From Mikania micrantha (taxonomy: Eukaryota > Streptophyta > Magnoliopsida > Asterales > Asteraceae), in assembly GCA_009363875.1 (NCBI GenBank), contig CM018695.1, positions 46,433,935 through 46,497,934 of the forward strand: a stretch of 64,000 nucleotides of DNA, written 5' to 3'. Under the pieces are notes generated by a model that did not search any database, had not been told where the DNA came from, and worked only from the letters and a program-made list of their open reading frames with translations. Shown piece after piece: positions 34,564-43,680 of this stretch; the first letter of the stretch is position 1; every line of letters begins with the position of its first letter. The translations under genes were made by a program, and so were the position numbers.

Positions 34564-34793
34564 GAAATGCCGTTTGAATATTGTCAAGTTGATGCTACAC
34601 GTAGGATGCTATGGACCTAGTGTAGAAAATAAAAACAATGTTTAATTTATCGTTTGTTATGTTGAAAACTACTTGATTTGAGCATGTATTGAATTTGGTA
34701 TGATTAAATTATGAAACTTAATTAGCGTCACATGTTATGAACAGTCGCGTCGCTCCCCGACGTTATTCCGCCGTCGGTTGGGGTGTGACAGAT

Positions 34794-34806
34794 TGGTATC
34801 AGAGCC
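34794..34806 (+). promoter_or_regulatory. Element F primer-binding site (initiator Met-tRNA)
   Basis: TGGTATCAGAGCC, 3 nt after the 5' LTR. Confidence 0.95.
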
Positions 34807-35103
34807 GTGGCTATAGGGAATTAGGTTATTAGAAATGGTGACCAAGTTTATAGCTTTAGGTGTCCAAACATGAGGTAACTCATGCCTTACATGCCCAACA
34901 CTCTATGTTCATATACGTGCTATTTGATTTCATCTATTCTATATGTGCTCATAACTTTCATATCTCTCATACTTATTCTATGCTTAGACTACATTCATAT
35001 TCATATGTTTTAAATGAAATTTCATTAAGCTATCTTGTTGAAGTTTCGGTATTCAATTTATTTCTGATTTTGATTTTCAAACTCCTCAAAGTTTTAGTTC
35101 TAA

Positions 35104-35275
35104 GTGACGGACATGTAGTAACTGGAAGGGTGGACATCGTTATCTGAGACGCCTGTCTAGGAAAGCAATTCGTATACATCCCAATCAACCGAGGACCAGT
35201 CTTGCTTTCCTGGGGATTCTCGGAGAGAGTGTCTTAACCTATTAGGCCAAAGCATGTCATACCAAACGTCACTTT
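35104..35275 (+). ncRNA. Conserved leader stem-loop of element F
   Basis: A block of about 170 nt in the untranslated leader is shared with two places in element C (51187-51357 and 51910-52060). Its core is CTAGGAAAGCAA (35157-35168) pairing with TTGCTTTCCTGG (35202-35213), 12 bp with one G-T pair, enclosing a 33-nt loop with a conserved ACCAGTCT. The flanks CATGTAGTAACTGGAA and TAGGCCAAAGCATGTCA are also conserved. Two stem pairs differ between F and C by compensatory change. Its position between PBS and gag suggests a packaging or dimerisation signal; this is inferred. Confidence 0.6.
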
Positions 35276-35530
35276 AACTAAAATAACTTTGATAAGTCAA
35301 GGTATTTATTATACAATCCACCAATATTATTTATCCAACATAACATATATCATATTCTATCTCTAGACAGAACTCTATGCTATCCTATGTTACATTCACA
35401 ACCTATCACATTGAGTTGCTATTGTAGCCTAAGTCTTATGATTTCATTATATTCTGCTCGTGTCCCATTAAGCTAACAATCGATCCACATTTCCGAGTCT
35501 CATAATCGTTTGCGTTCTAGAACTTGCAGC

Positions 35531-37438
35531 ATGTCAGCTCTTCGTCATCACCGTCATTCTGGTAACTCTGGCCGCAAGATGGCAGCACAAATCGCTCGTC
35601 AAATGGCCGCAGTTATCCCTAACATGGTTGCACAAATCCATCAAACCATCAATGCTAACCCCGTCCCTGCCACTCAAGGTGGTGCTAACCCTCCCCGATG
35701 CACAATCAAACATTTCAACTCGTGCAATCCTCCAAAGTACAATGGATCTGAAGGTGCTACGGGATTACTTCAATGGTTTGAAAGCATAGAGAATACTTTT
35801 CTCCATAGTGACTGCCCCGAGAATCTAAGGGTCCGTTATGCTATGAGTGTCTTCCAAAAGAGGGCGCTCACATGGTGGAATGGTGAGAAGCGCACCCGTG
35901 GATTAGAAGCTGCTATGGCCCTTACCTGGAACGAAGTCAAGGAACTGATGACCCGTGAATTCTGCCCGAGAAACGAGATCATGAAGTTAGAAGCCAAGTT
36001 CTGGGAACTCCGACAAGAGAGTGGTGACAACCTAGCTTACACTACCCGTTTTCATGAATTGAGCCTGCTAGTTCCACACATGGTCACACCACTCACTCGA
36101 GCTATCGAGAAATACATTGGAGGTCTCCCAATGCAAATCCAAGATACCGTGTGGGGTAGAAACCCTTCTACTCTCAAGGATGCAATCCGTTTGGCTGCAA
36201 CTTTATCTGACAATCACGTTAAGACAGACACCTTAACAAGAAAGGGTGCAAAGAAACTAACTGACAAGACCCCTACCGAGCCGTCAAAAGATGTTAAGGC
36301 CATACCATCCTCAACCAACAAGAAGAAACGAAAGTCCAACAACCACAACTATGCTATCACCACACCAATCGCACCCAAAGTTCAAGCCACTCCTACAACT
36401 CAACCCAACAAGAAGCCTTACACTGGGCCTTTTCCCCAATGTAACACATGTAAGTACCATCATCCTGCCACTACACCATGTCTCCAATGCATGAATTGTG
36501 GTAGGTATGGTCACTTCAACAATGTTTGCCGCCAATCCATTCGAGCCCCAGGTAACCAAGTTGTTGCGCAACCAATTGCCCAACCATTCCCCCAACCCAA
36601 TGCTCAGCATTTTCTGTATGGACGTGCTTACTACAACTGTGGAGATCCAACTCATTTCCGCAATGCATGTCCAAGGCTAGGGAACAGAAACAATGCTCCA
36701 GCTAATCAGGCCAATCAAGGGGCACCAGGCCGAGTGTTCAACATCAATGCCAATCAGGCACAGGCCAATCAGGAGGTGGTTAATGGTACGTTCCTAGTCA
36801 ATAATCATTATGCCTCTGTTTTATTTGATACCGGAGCTGACAAGAGTTTTGTATCTATTGATTTTGAACCTTTACTTGCTACACCCCGAGTTAGACTAGA
36901 TAAATCTTTTACGGTAGAAGTGGCGGATGGAGAACCCATCACCATTGATTCAGTCATTCATAATTGTAGCTTAAATCTTAACGAACACCAATTCCCCATC
37001 GATCTCATACCCATGCAACTAGGTAGTTTCGACATCATAGTAGGCATGGATTGGCTCTCTAAGAATCATGCCGAAGTCATTTGTTTTGAGAAATACATCC
37101 GAATTCCACTTGCGGATGGTCAAGTCTTGAAAATATATGGTGAGAAACCTCCAATTGGACTCAAACTTATGTCTTGTACAAAAGCCCAAAAGTACTTACG
37201 AAAGAAGTACGTAGCATTCTTGGCACACATCGTGGAAAAGAAGGACAAGGAGAAGAAGATCCAAGACATTCCTGTTATTCGAGATTATCCGGAAGTCTTT
37301 CCCGATGATTTGACTGGTCTTCCTCCTGTTCGACAAGTTGAGTTCCGCATTGAACTTATACCTGGCGCAACTCCTGTGGCTAAATCACCATATCGTCTTG
37401 CACCTTCGGAAATGCAAGAATTGGCCAGCCAACTTTAG
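35531..37438 (+). CDS. Element F Gag-protease-RT N-terminus, ending at an amber codon
   Basis: 635 codons from the ATG at 35531 (MSALRHHRHSGN); an upstream in-frame TTG has no support as a start. Gag core includes FNSCNPPKYNGSEG, LTWWNGEK and FHELSLLVPHM. Zinc knuckle 1 is CMNCGRYGHFNNVC (residues about 320-333). Knuckle 2 reads YYNCGDPTHFRNAC, so its first Cys (residue about 367) is a Tyr. Protease has the active-site triad in FDTGADKSFV (residues 432-441). The frame continues into RT (DLTGLPPVRQVEFR, SPYRLAPSEMQELASQL) and stops at TAG, 37436-37438. Pol continues in the same frame directly after. The stop lies where relatives have a Gln or similar codon, so it is probably one C-to-T mutation. 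Confidence 0.9.
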   Translation: MSALRHHRHSGNSGRKMAAQIARQMAAVIPNMVAQIHQTINANPVPATQGGANPPRCTIKHFNSCNPPKYNGSEGATGLLQWFESIENTFLHSDCPENLRVRYAMSVFQKRALTWWNGEKRTRGLEAAMALTWNEVKELMTREFCPRNEIMKLEAKFWELRQESGDNLAYTTRFHELSLLVPHMVTPLTRAIEKYIGGLPMQIQDTVWGRNPSTLKDAIRLAATLSDNHVKTDTLTRKGAKKLTDKTPTEPSKDVKAIPSSTNKKKRKSNNHNYAITTPIAPKVQATPTTQPNKKPYTGPFPQCNTCKYHHPATTPCLQCMNCGRYGHFNNVCRQSIRAPGNQVVAQPIAQPFPQPNAQHFLYGRAYYNCGDPTHFRNACPRLGNRNNAPANQANQGAPGRVFNINANQAQANQEVVNGTFLVNNHYASVLFDTGADKSFVSIDFEPLLATPRVRLDKSFTVEVADGEPITIDSVIHNCSLNLNEHQFPIDLIPMQLGSFDIIVGMDWLSKNHAEVICFEKYIRIPLADGQVLKIYGEKPPIGLKLMSCTKAQKYLRKKYVAFLAHIVEKKDKEKKIQDIPVIRDYPEVFPDDLTGLPPVRQVEFRIELIPGATPVAKSPYRLAPSEMQELASQL

Positions 37439-40111
37439 GATCTTTCTGACAAAGGCTTTATTCGGCCTAGCTCTTCACCTTGGGGTGCACCTGTCCTTTT
37501 TGTGAAGAAAAAGGATGGATCGTTTCGCATGTGCATTGACTATTGCGAACTGAACAAGCTTACTATCAAGAACCGTTATCCATTACCAAGAATCGATGAT
37601 CTTTTTGATCAACTTCAAGGTGCCACTTGTTTCTCAAAAATCGATCTTCGTTCGGGATATCACCAACTTCGTGTTCATGACGATCATATTCCAAAGACAG
37701 CCTTTCGTACAAGATATGGTCATTATGAGTTCACGGTTATGCCATTTGGATTAACCAACGAACCCGCGGTTTTCATGGATCTCATGAACCGTGTCTGCAG
37801 ACCTTATTTGGACAAATTTGTAATTGTTTTCATTGATGATATCTTAATCTACTCTAAATCAAAATCTAACCACGAGCAACATCTGTGTCTAATCTTAGAT
37901 CTTTTACGAGAGGAACAACTATATGCCAAATTCTCTAAATGTGAATTTTGGCTAAAGGAAGTTCAATTCTTGGGCCACATTGTCAACGAAAAAGGTATTC
38001 ACGTGGATCCTGCAAAGATTGAAGCTGTCAAGAATTGGAGTACACCAACTACCCCTATAGAAATTCGATCATTTTTGGGTTTAGCCGGCTACTATCGGCG
38101 TTTCATATCCAATTTCTCCAAGATTGCGGTACCCCTCACTGCTTTAACGCATAAAGGGAAACCATACGAGTGGGGTCCTGAGCAAGAGAATGCATTTCAA
38201 ACTCTAAAGCATATGTTATGCAATGCTCCTATCCTAACACTTCCCAATGGTAACAATGATTTCGTGGTCTACTGTGATGTATCAAACCAAGGTCTTGGTT
38301 GCGTTCTCATGCAACGAGGTAAAGTTATTGCCTACGCATCAAGACAGCTCAAAGTCCATGAGAAAAACTACACGACGCACGATCTCGAGCTTGGTGCGGT
38401 CGTTTTTGCGTTGAAAATATGGAGGCATTATCTATATGGTACAAAGTGCGTGGTTTTCACCGACCACAAGATCCTTCAACACATTTTCGATCAAAAAGAA
38501 CTTAACATGAGACTACGATGTTGGGCCGAACTACTCAGCGACTATGACTGCGAGATTCGCTACCATCCTGGTAAGGAAAATTTCGTAGCCGATGCTCTTA
38601 GTCGTAAGGACCACTCTAAGTCTATTCATCTTCGAAGTATCCAAACTCAAACCGATATCCAGTCACGTATCTTGGAAGCACAATACATTTCAGTCACCGA
38701 GGGCAACATGTATGAAGAAATGTCATGTGGTGTTGAATGTCTTTTGGAAACTAAATCAAATGGCTTACTATATTACTTGAATCGTATTTGGGTTCCGAAT
38801 CGCAACAATCTACGCGCTCTCATCATGAACGAGGCCCACAAGTCTCGTTATTCTATTCACCCTTGTGCGGATAAGATGTACAAAGATCTTCGCTATCACT
38901 ATTGGTGGCCAAGCATGAAAAAGGACATTGCCCTCTTTGTGGCCAAATGCCTCACCTGTTCAAAAGTCAAAGCCGAGCATCAGAGACCTTCTGGTTTGCT
39001 AGAACAACCAGAGATTCCCGTTTGGAAGTGGGAAAACATAGCTATGGATTTCATTACCAAGCTCCCTCGCACCTCCAATGGTCACGATTGTATATGGGTG
39101 ATCATTGATCATCTTACCAAATCGGCACACTTCATACCTATTCGTGAAGACTATCGAGTTAAGAAGTTAGCTCGAATTTACATCAACGAAATAGTAAGTC
39201 GACATGGTGTTCCTTTGAGCATTATCTCCGACCGTGATGGTCGATTCATCTCACATTTTTGGAAATCACTTCAGTCAATTTTTGGTACTCAATTAGACCT
39301 TAGTACTACATATCATCCTCAAACAGATGGCCAATCGGAACGAACAATTCAAACACTCGAGGATATGCTAAGGTCTTGTGTCATCGATTTTGGTGGCAAT
39401 TGGGATACTCACTTACCTTTGATCGAATTTTCATATAACAATAGCTACCATACAAGCATCGATATGGCACCTTTTGAAGCACTCTATGGGCGTAAATGTC
39501 GTTCGCCCATTTGTTGGAGTGAGATCGGTGAAGTCCAAATCACTGGTCCAAAGTTAATCCAAGAAACTACCGACAAAATCTTGCAAATTCGTAAGAACCT
39601 ACTCGCTGCTAGAAGTCGCCAGAAGAGTTATGCTGACAAACGACGAAAGCCCCTAGAATTCAATATCGGCGATCTCGTGCTTCTCAAGGTATCACCTTGG
39701 AAGGGAGTTGTCCGATTAGGGAAGAAAGGGAAACTAGCGCCTCGCTACGTAGGACCATTCAAGATTCTTGAAAGGATCGGGAAAGTAGCCTACAAGCTCG
39801 AGCTACCAGAAGAACTCAACAATATTCATCCTACATTTCACGTATCCAACCTTAAGAAATGTCTAGCCGATGAGAATCTCCATATCCCTCTCGACGACGT
39901 GCACATTGACGAGTCGATGCACTTTGTTGAGAAACCAGTGGAGATAATGGATCGTGGAATGAAACAGCTCAAGCGTAGTCGAATACCAATAGTCAAAGTT
40001 CATTGGGAATCTAAACGTGGACCTGAATTCACCTGGGAACGGGAGGATCAGATGAAACAAAAATACCCACAACTTTTTGCGGATGCAGCTGTCAACCACA
40101 ACGCTAGTTGA
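37439..40111 (+). CDS. Element F RT-RNase H-integrase-chromodomain part of Pol
   Basis: 890 codons in the same frame as Gag, with no further stop. RT: LDKGFIRPS-like start, KIDLRSGYHQLR, YGHYEFTVMPFGL and the catalytic FIDDILIYSKS (Asp-Asp at 37835-37840). RNase H: YCDVSNQGLG, THDLELGAVVFALKIW, FTDHK and ADALSRKD. Integrase: His pair in NEAHKSRYSIHP and Cys pair CLTC; catalytic D at 39046, D at 39230 and E at 39338. Then the GPY segment (APRYVGPFKI...HPTFHVSNLKK) and a chromodomain-like tail (EKPVEIMDRGMKQLKRSR...VKVHWESKRG). All catalytic residues I can check are present. It should be untranslated beyond the amber codon unless read through. Confidence 0.9.
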   Translation, partial: DLSDKGFIRPSSSPWGAPVLFVKKKDGSFRMCIDYCELNKLTIKNRYPLPRIDDLFDQLQGATCFSKIDLRSGYHQLRVHDDHIPKTAFRTRYGHYEFTVMPFGLTNEPAVFMDLMNRVCRPYLDKFVIVFIDDILIYSKSKSNHEQHLCLILDLLREEQLYAKFSKCEFWLKEVQFLGHIVNEKGIHVDPAKIEAVKNWSTPTTPIEIRSFLGLAGYYRRFISNFSKIAVPLTALTHKGKPYEWGPEQENAFQTLKHMLCNAPILTLPNGNNDFVVYCDVSNQGLGCVLMQRGKVIAYASRQLKVHEKNYTTHDLELGAVVFALKIWRHYLYGTKCVVFTDHKILQHIFDQKELNMRLRCWAELLSDYDCEIRYHPGKENFVADALSRKDHSKSIHLRSIQTQTDIQSRILEAQYISVTEGNMYEEMSCGVECLLETKSNGLLYYLNRIWVPNRNNLRALIMNEAHKSRYSIHPCADKMYKDLRYHYWWPSMKKDIALFVAKCLTCSKVKAEHQRPSGLLEQPEIPVWKWENIAMDFITKLPRTSNGHDCIWVIIDHLTKSAHFIPIREDYRVKKLARIYINEIVSRHGVPLSIISDRDGRFISHFWKSLQSIFGTQLDLSTTYHPQTDGQSERTIQTLEDMLRSCVIDFGGNWDTHLPLIEFSYNNSYHTSIDMAPFEALYGRKCRSPICWSEIGEVQITGPKLIQETTDKILQIRKNLLAARSRQKSYADKRRKPLEFNIGDLVLLKVSPWKGVVRLGKKGKLAPRYVGPFKILERIGKVAYKLELPEELNNIHPTFHVSNLKKCLADENLHIPLDDVHIDESMHFVEKPVEIMDRGMKQLKRSRIPIVKVHWESKRGPEFTWEREDQMKQKYPQLFADAAVNHNAS

Positions 40112-40133
40112 ATTTTGGGACGAAATTCTTCTA

Positions 40134-40145
40134 ACTGGGGGAGAC
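40134..40145 (+). promoter_or_regulatory. Element F polypurine tract
   Basis: ACTGGGGGAGAC abuts the 3' LTR start TGTGACATCC at 40146. The upstream TTTTGGGACGAAATTCTT block is the counterpart of the conserved block beside the PPT in B and G. Confidence 0.85.
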
Positions 40146-42866
40146 TGTGACATCCGTCAATTTTTGAATTTGACTTATTAACACCGTTAATGTATTTAAC
40201 GTTAACTATGATGAAATTATTCAGTAATGTAATAATTAAATGTTTATTCTCGTTTAAAGTTTGGCAATGTTTAAAGTGTATAGTCTTGCAATTAGTAATT
40301 CTCGTAATTACGCGGAACAATCTGAAACGAAAGATATTTGTGTTTAGCCGGATAAGACGGTCATGATACGCGACACATCATTTAATAATCTTGTTAGTTA
40401 CTAAAATTTAATTATTTTAGTAAGTTTTATTATTTTACTAATTATTGTAAAATAATCGCTATAAATAATATCAAAAATTTATACCCAATACAAGATTTGA
40501 ACACCGTAACACTCAGATTATACCAGTTATGCCATTAGAATCCCACCATATCTCTTTTTATGACAAGAGTATGGACACTTGTCAAGCATGCAAAAGCCTA
40601 TCATTTGAAAAATCTCTATAAAATCTACTACAATCTCAACACATCATTTCACAATCTCTTGAAATCTTTCATTCCTCTCTCTCCCTTTCTCCTTCTACGT
40701 CCACACCACCACCACCCTACCCATCCACCATTTTCAAACCTTCAAGCTTCTTTTATTTCATATCTATCAAGTTCTTGGTGTTTTTGGAAGATTTGTAGAA
40801 GTTGGGTGCAAGAACATAGCCATTTTCTTCTAATCACATTACACTAAGGTATAACCATCATCTTCTTTTTTTTTTGAGTTCTTAAATCATAAAAATGAAA
40901 CTCATATTCAACCAACTTCAAAGAAATAGAAATCATAACATAGGTTTTTAAAAGATCAAAGTGATTTAGAAGAGTGTGTGTTTGTGTGTATGATGATGGA
41001 TGCATGCAAGTATATACATATACATATATATATATATATGTATGTATGTATTTATATGTATGTATAATTATCTTAGAGTAAATGATGAGTGCTTGCATGT
41101 AAGAATTTACATATACAAATGGATGATCAAACTATTTATTTTAAATATATGAAAACAAACATTTCTGAAATTCTGGCAGAAAAGTAACACAACTTCAACA
41201 AGTCATAAAATGGAAATGACAGCTCCAAATGGAACAAACTCAGATTCCATGACTAAGTTCATTGAGTTAGCTTTCCATGCACTACTTATTCAGCTTTTAA
41301 CTCGACCAAATGATACCCCAAACAGCCTTCACAAGATCAGTGCGCGGATTTGTACTCCCTGACTTGTGCTGCTGTTTTGACCTATTTAAGGTCCGAATCA
41401 TGAAAACTTTTCTATATGAAAGTTGTTCATAATATCTTAACATACTATGCTGGAGAGTTTCATATATTAACTCAAAGTTTTACTATGTCAAAAATGAACC
41501 CGAACTCATTGGACTAAATCTGTCAAAACAGAAACTTCAAGGACTTATACTTGTGTGACTGTTTTGACCCATTTACAAGCAAAATCGGGAAAGTTTTCTA
41601 AATGGAAGTTATTCAAAACACCATAAAATAGTAGACTGTGAAGTTTCATAATTTTACTCAAACGACTTATATTTTTAAAGTTTATCCGAACAAGACGGAC
41701 AAAATCTGTCCAAAAGCAGTTTTATAAACTTAGACAAGTTTACATAAATGTTAATCATTTTCACATATATAAATATATATATATATATATATTTCACATA
41801 CACACTTTAATTATGTGATATAATATATATATATATATATTTGTAAATATAGTTATATAAGTTAATATAATTTATGGGTTTTGAAGTTGTTAAGCAAAAT
41901 GGTAATTTTCCAAAAATACGTCGTTATAATGACGAAATTTTTATATAATCCAACACTTAGTACTTTCAAGGCATTATAAGATAATATTTCAAATATAAGT
42001 TAGGACATTGTTGTTTTAATAAAATCTCGACAAATAGAACACAAGCACCATCACATAAACTATAGTAGGTTCACAAACTCAAAAGAAACTCATTATGTTA
42101 TAGGAACCGAGTTGTGAGTCCTCGTATAAACGACAATCGAGAAGTCAATCATCAACCACACTATGTGAGTATTCATAGCCCTTTTCATTTCAAATTATTG
42201 GGTGCAACATGTATACGCTATTCAATTTCAAATTCTATTTCACAAAACTTGCGGATTCAAACTCTATGTCTATGTGTATGATACTATGTCATATGTGTTA
42301 AACTATGATTCTATGTGTGTGCTATTGGAAGTCTAATTCTATATGATCACTAACTTTATCATGAGCCAATGGTAATAATAATAGATCTATTGGGTGACGC
42401 CCATCCATCGTTTTGACCCTAATGAGGGCCTTTGGATGATTGAAACCAATTCAAGCTAATCACGACTTTCGAGTCGAGTGTCAAGTCAACAAAGGTTTGA
42501 TCATACATACGTTTATACATACATGCTTGTAATCTACCTTGACATATGAATCGCAAAAGTCTCAATTTTATTACATATAGTTTAAACCTATGTCTACTCA
42601 CCAACTTTTTAGTTGACTCTATTTTTATACATGTTGCAGGAAACGCCGTTTGAATATTGTCAAGTTGATGCTACACGTAGGATGCTATGGACCTAGTGTA
42701 GAAAATAAAAACAATGTTTAATTTATCTTTTTTTATGCTGAAAACTACTTGATTTGAGCATGTATTGAATTTGGTATGATTAAATTATGAAACTTAATTA
42801 GCGTCACGTGTTATGAACAGTCGCGTCGCTCCCCGACGTTATTCCGCCGTCGGTTGGGGTGTGACA
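40146..42866 (+). mobile_element. Element F 3' LTR
   Basis: 2721 bp, ending GGGTGTGACA before the TSD ATTTA. It differs from the 5' LTR mainly by the short ATGT tract, a longer TA tract near 41770 and scattered substitutions. Confidence 0.95.
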
Positions 42867-42871
42867 ATTTA
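42867..42871. repeat. Element F target-site duplication, right
   Basis: ATTTA, matching 31988-31992. Confidence 0.95.
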
Positions 42872-43632
42872 TACCCCGAGAGGGTTCGGGTTCTTTTTTG
42901 TTGCTCGGTTCGCATTCTCATTGCGCTTCCGGAACGTAACGCGTAGTTTTACGCGCTTTTAAATAAAATAGTTTCTTTATTTAATTTTGATGAGTTTAAA
43001 AATTGTAAAACATTAAAATATTTTATTTTCTTAAATTATGGTCGTTCGTGTCGTTTTCATTTTCGTTTTGTCAGAACGCGTCGCTTTCGTGCGTATTCGT
43101 TCGAATCGTCACCCGAACGAACACGACGATGGTTTTGCTTTCTGAATTTTGTTTTCTACTTTTCAGTCATTATTTCAGAACTCTAAACTCACATATATTT
43201 TTGTGTGAATCGTCACCCATGCAAACACACTGTCAGTTCATTATTCTGAAATAACACTGCATTTGTGTTTGAATTGTGTTTCCTCACTGACGGACTCAAC
43301 TAGACTTCCTGTTTTCACACATCTGATTCCTGTCATCTATGGATATCAGATCGCAACCGACATGTTCTTGTTGTTTACTTGCATACTGATGTCATTCTTG
43401 ATTCGTTGCATTAATTGTACTTAGGTTTTCACCTAAATACATACAACTATTGTTTATCATGAGTGTTGTACTTACAGTATTTAAGTTTTCACCTAAATAC
43501 GTACAACTGTATTCTTGTATTTTGGATTCTGTTAATACAAGCACTGTTCATATACATGTATTTACACATAGTAAATAGTGAAAGTACACATACCGTACAG
43601 ACTTGCCGGACGATCTGGTACTGGATGTCACA
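42872..43632 (-). mobile_element. Element G 3' LTR, part 2 (U3)
   Basis: Starts TACCCCGAGAGGGTTCGGG, the continuation of the broken TATA region, and ends GGATGTCACA. It aligns with 5588-6264 of LTR A. Two copies of TTTTCACCTAAATACRTACAACT (about 43430 and 43485) form a duplication of about 55 bp that A lacks. Confidence 0.9.
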
Positions 43633-43680
43633 GTCTCCCCTTGTTAAAGAAATTTCGTCCCGAAATTTAAGAATCAAAGT
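43633..43680 (-). promoter_or_regulatory. Element G polypurine tract region
   Basis: The minus strand reads ...TTTCGGGACGAAATTTCTTT then AACAAGGGGAGAC directly before the LTR start TGTGACATCC. Confidence 0.9.

Larger units (their letters stand above)
31993..34790 (+). mobile_element. Element F 5' LTR
   Basis: 2798 bp from TGTGACATCCG to GGGTGTGACA. It contains a TATA box at 32465, a long (ATGT)n tract at 32891-32988 and a possible intron (donor near 32693, acceptor at 34563). Confidence 0.95.
31993..42866 (+). mobile_element. Element F, nearly intact Ty3/gypsy chromovirus-like retrotransposon
   Basis: 10.9 kb, plus strand, TSD ATTTA, LTRs 31993-34790 and 40146-42866, PBS, leader stem-loop, one Gag-Pol frame with a single stop, and PPT. 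The chromodomain-like tail suggests a chromovirus, perhaps of the Tekay/Del group; the clade call is from memory of motifs. The LTRs differ more than those of B by eye (scattered substitutions plus small indels), so F is older than B although its coding region is in better shape. Confidence 0.95.
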
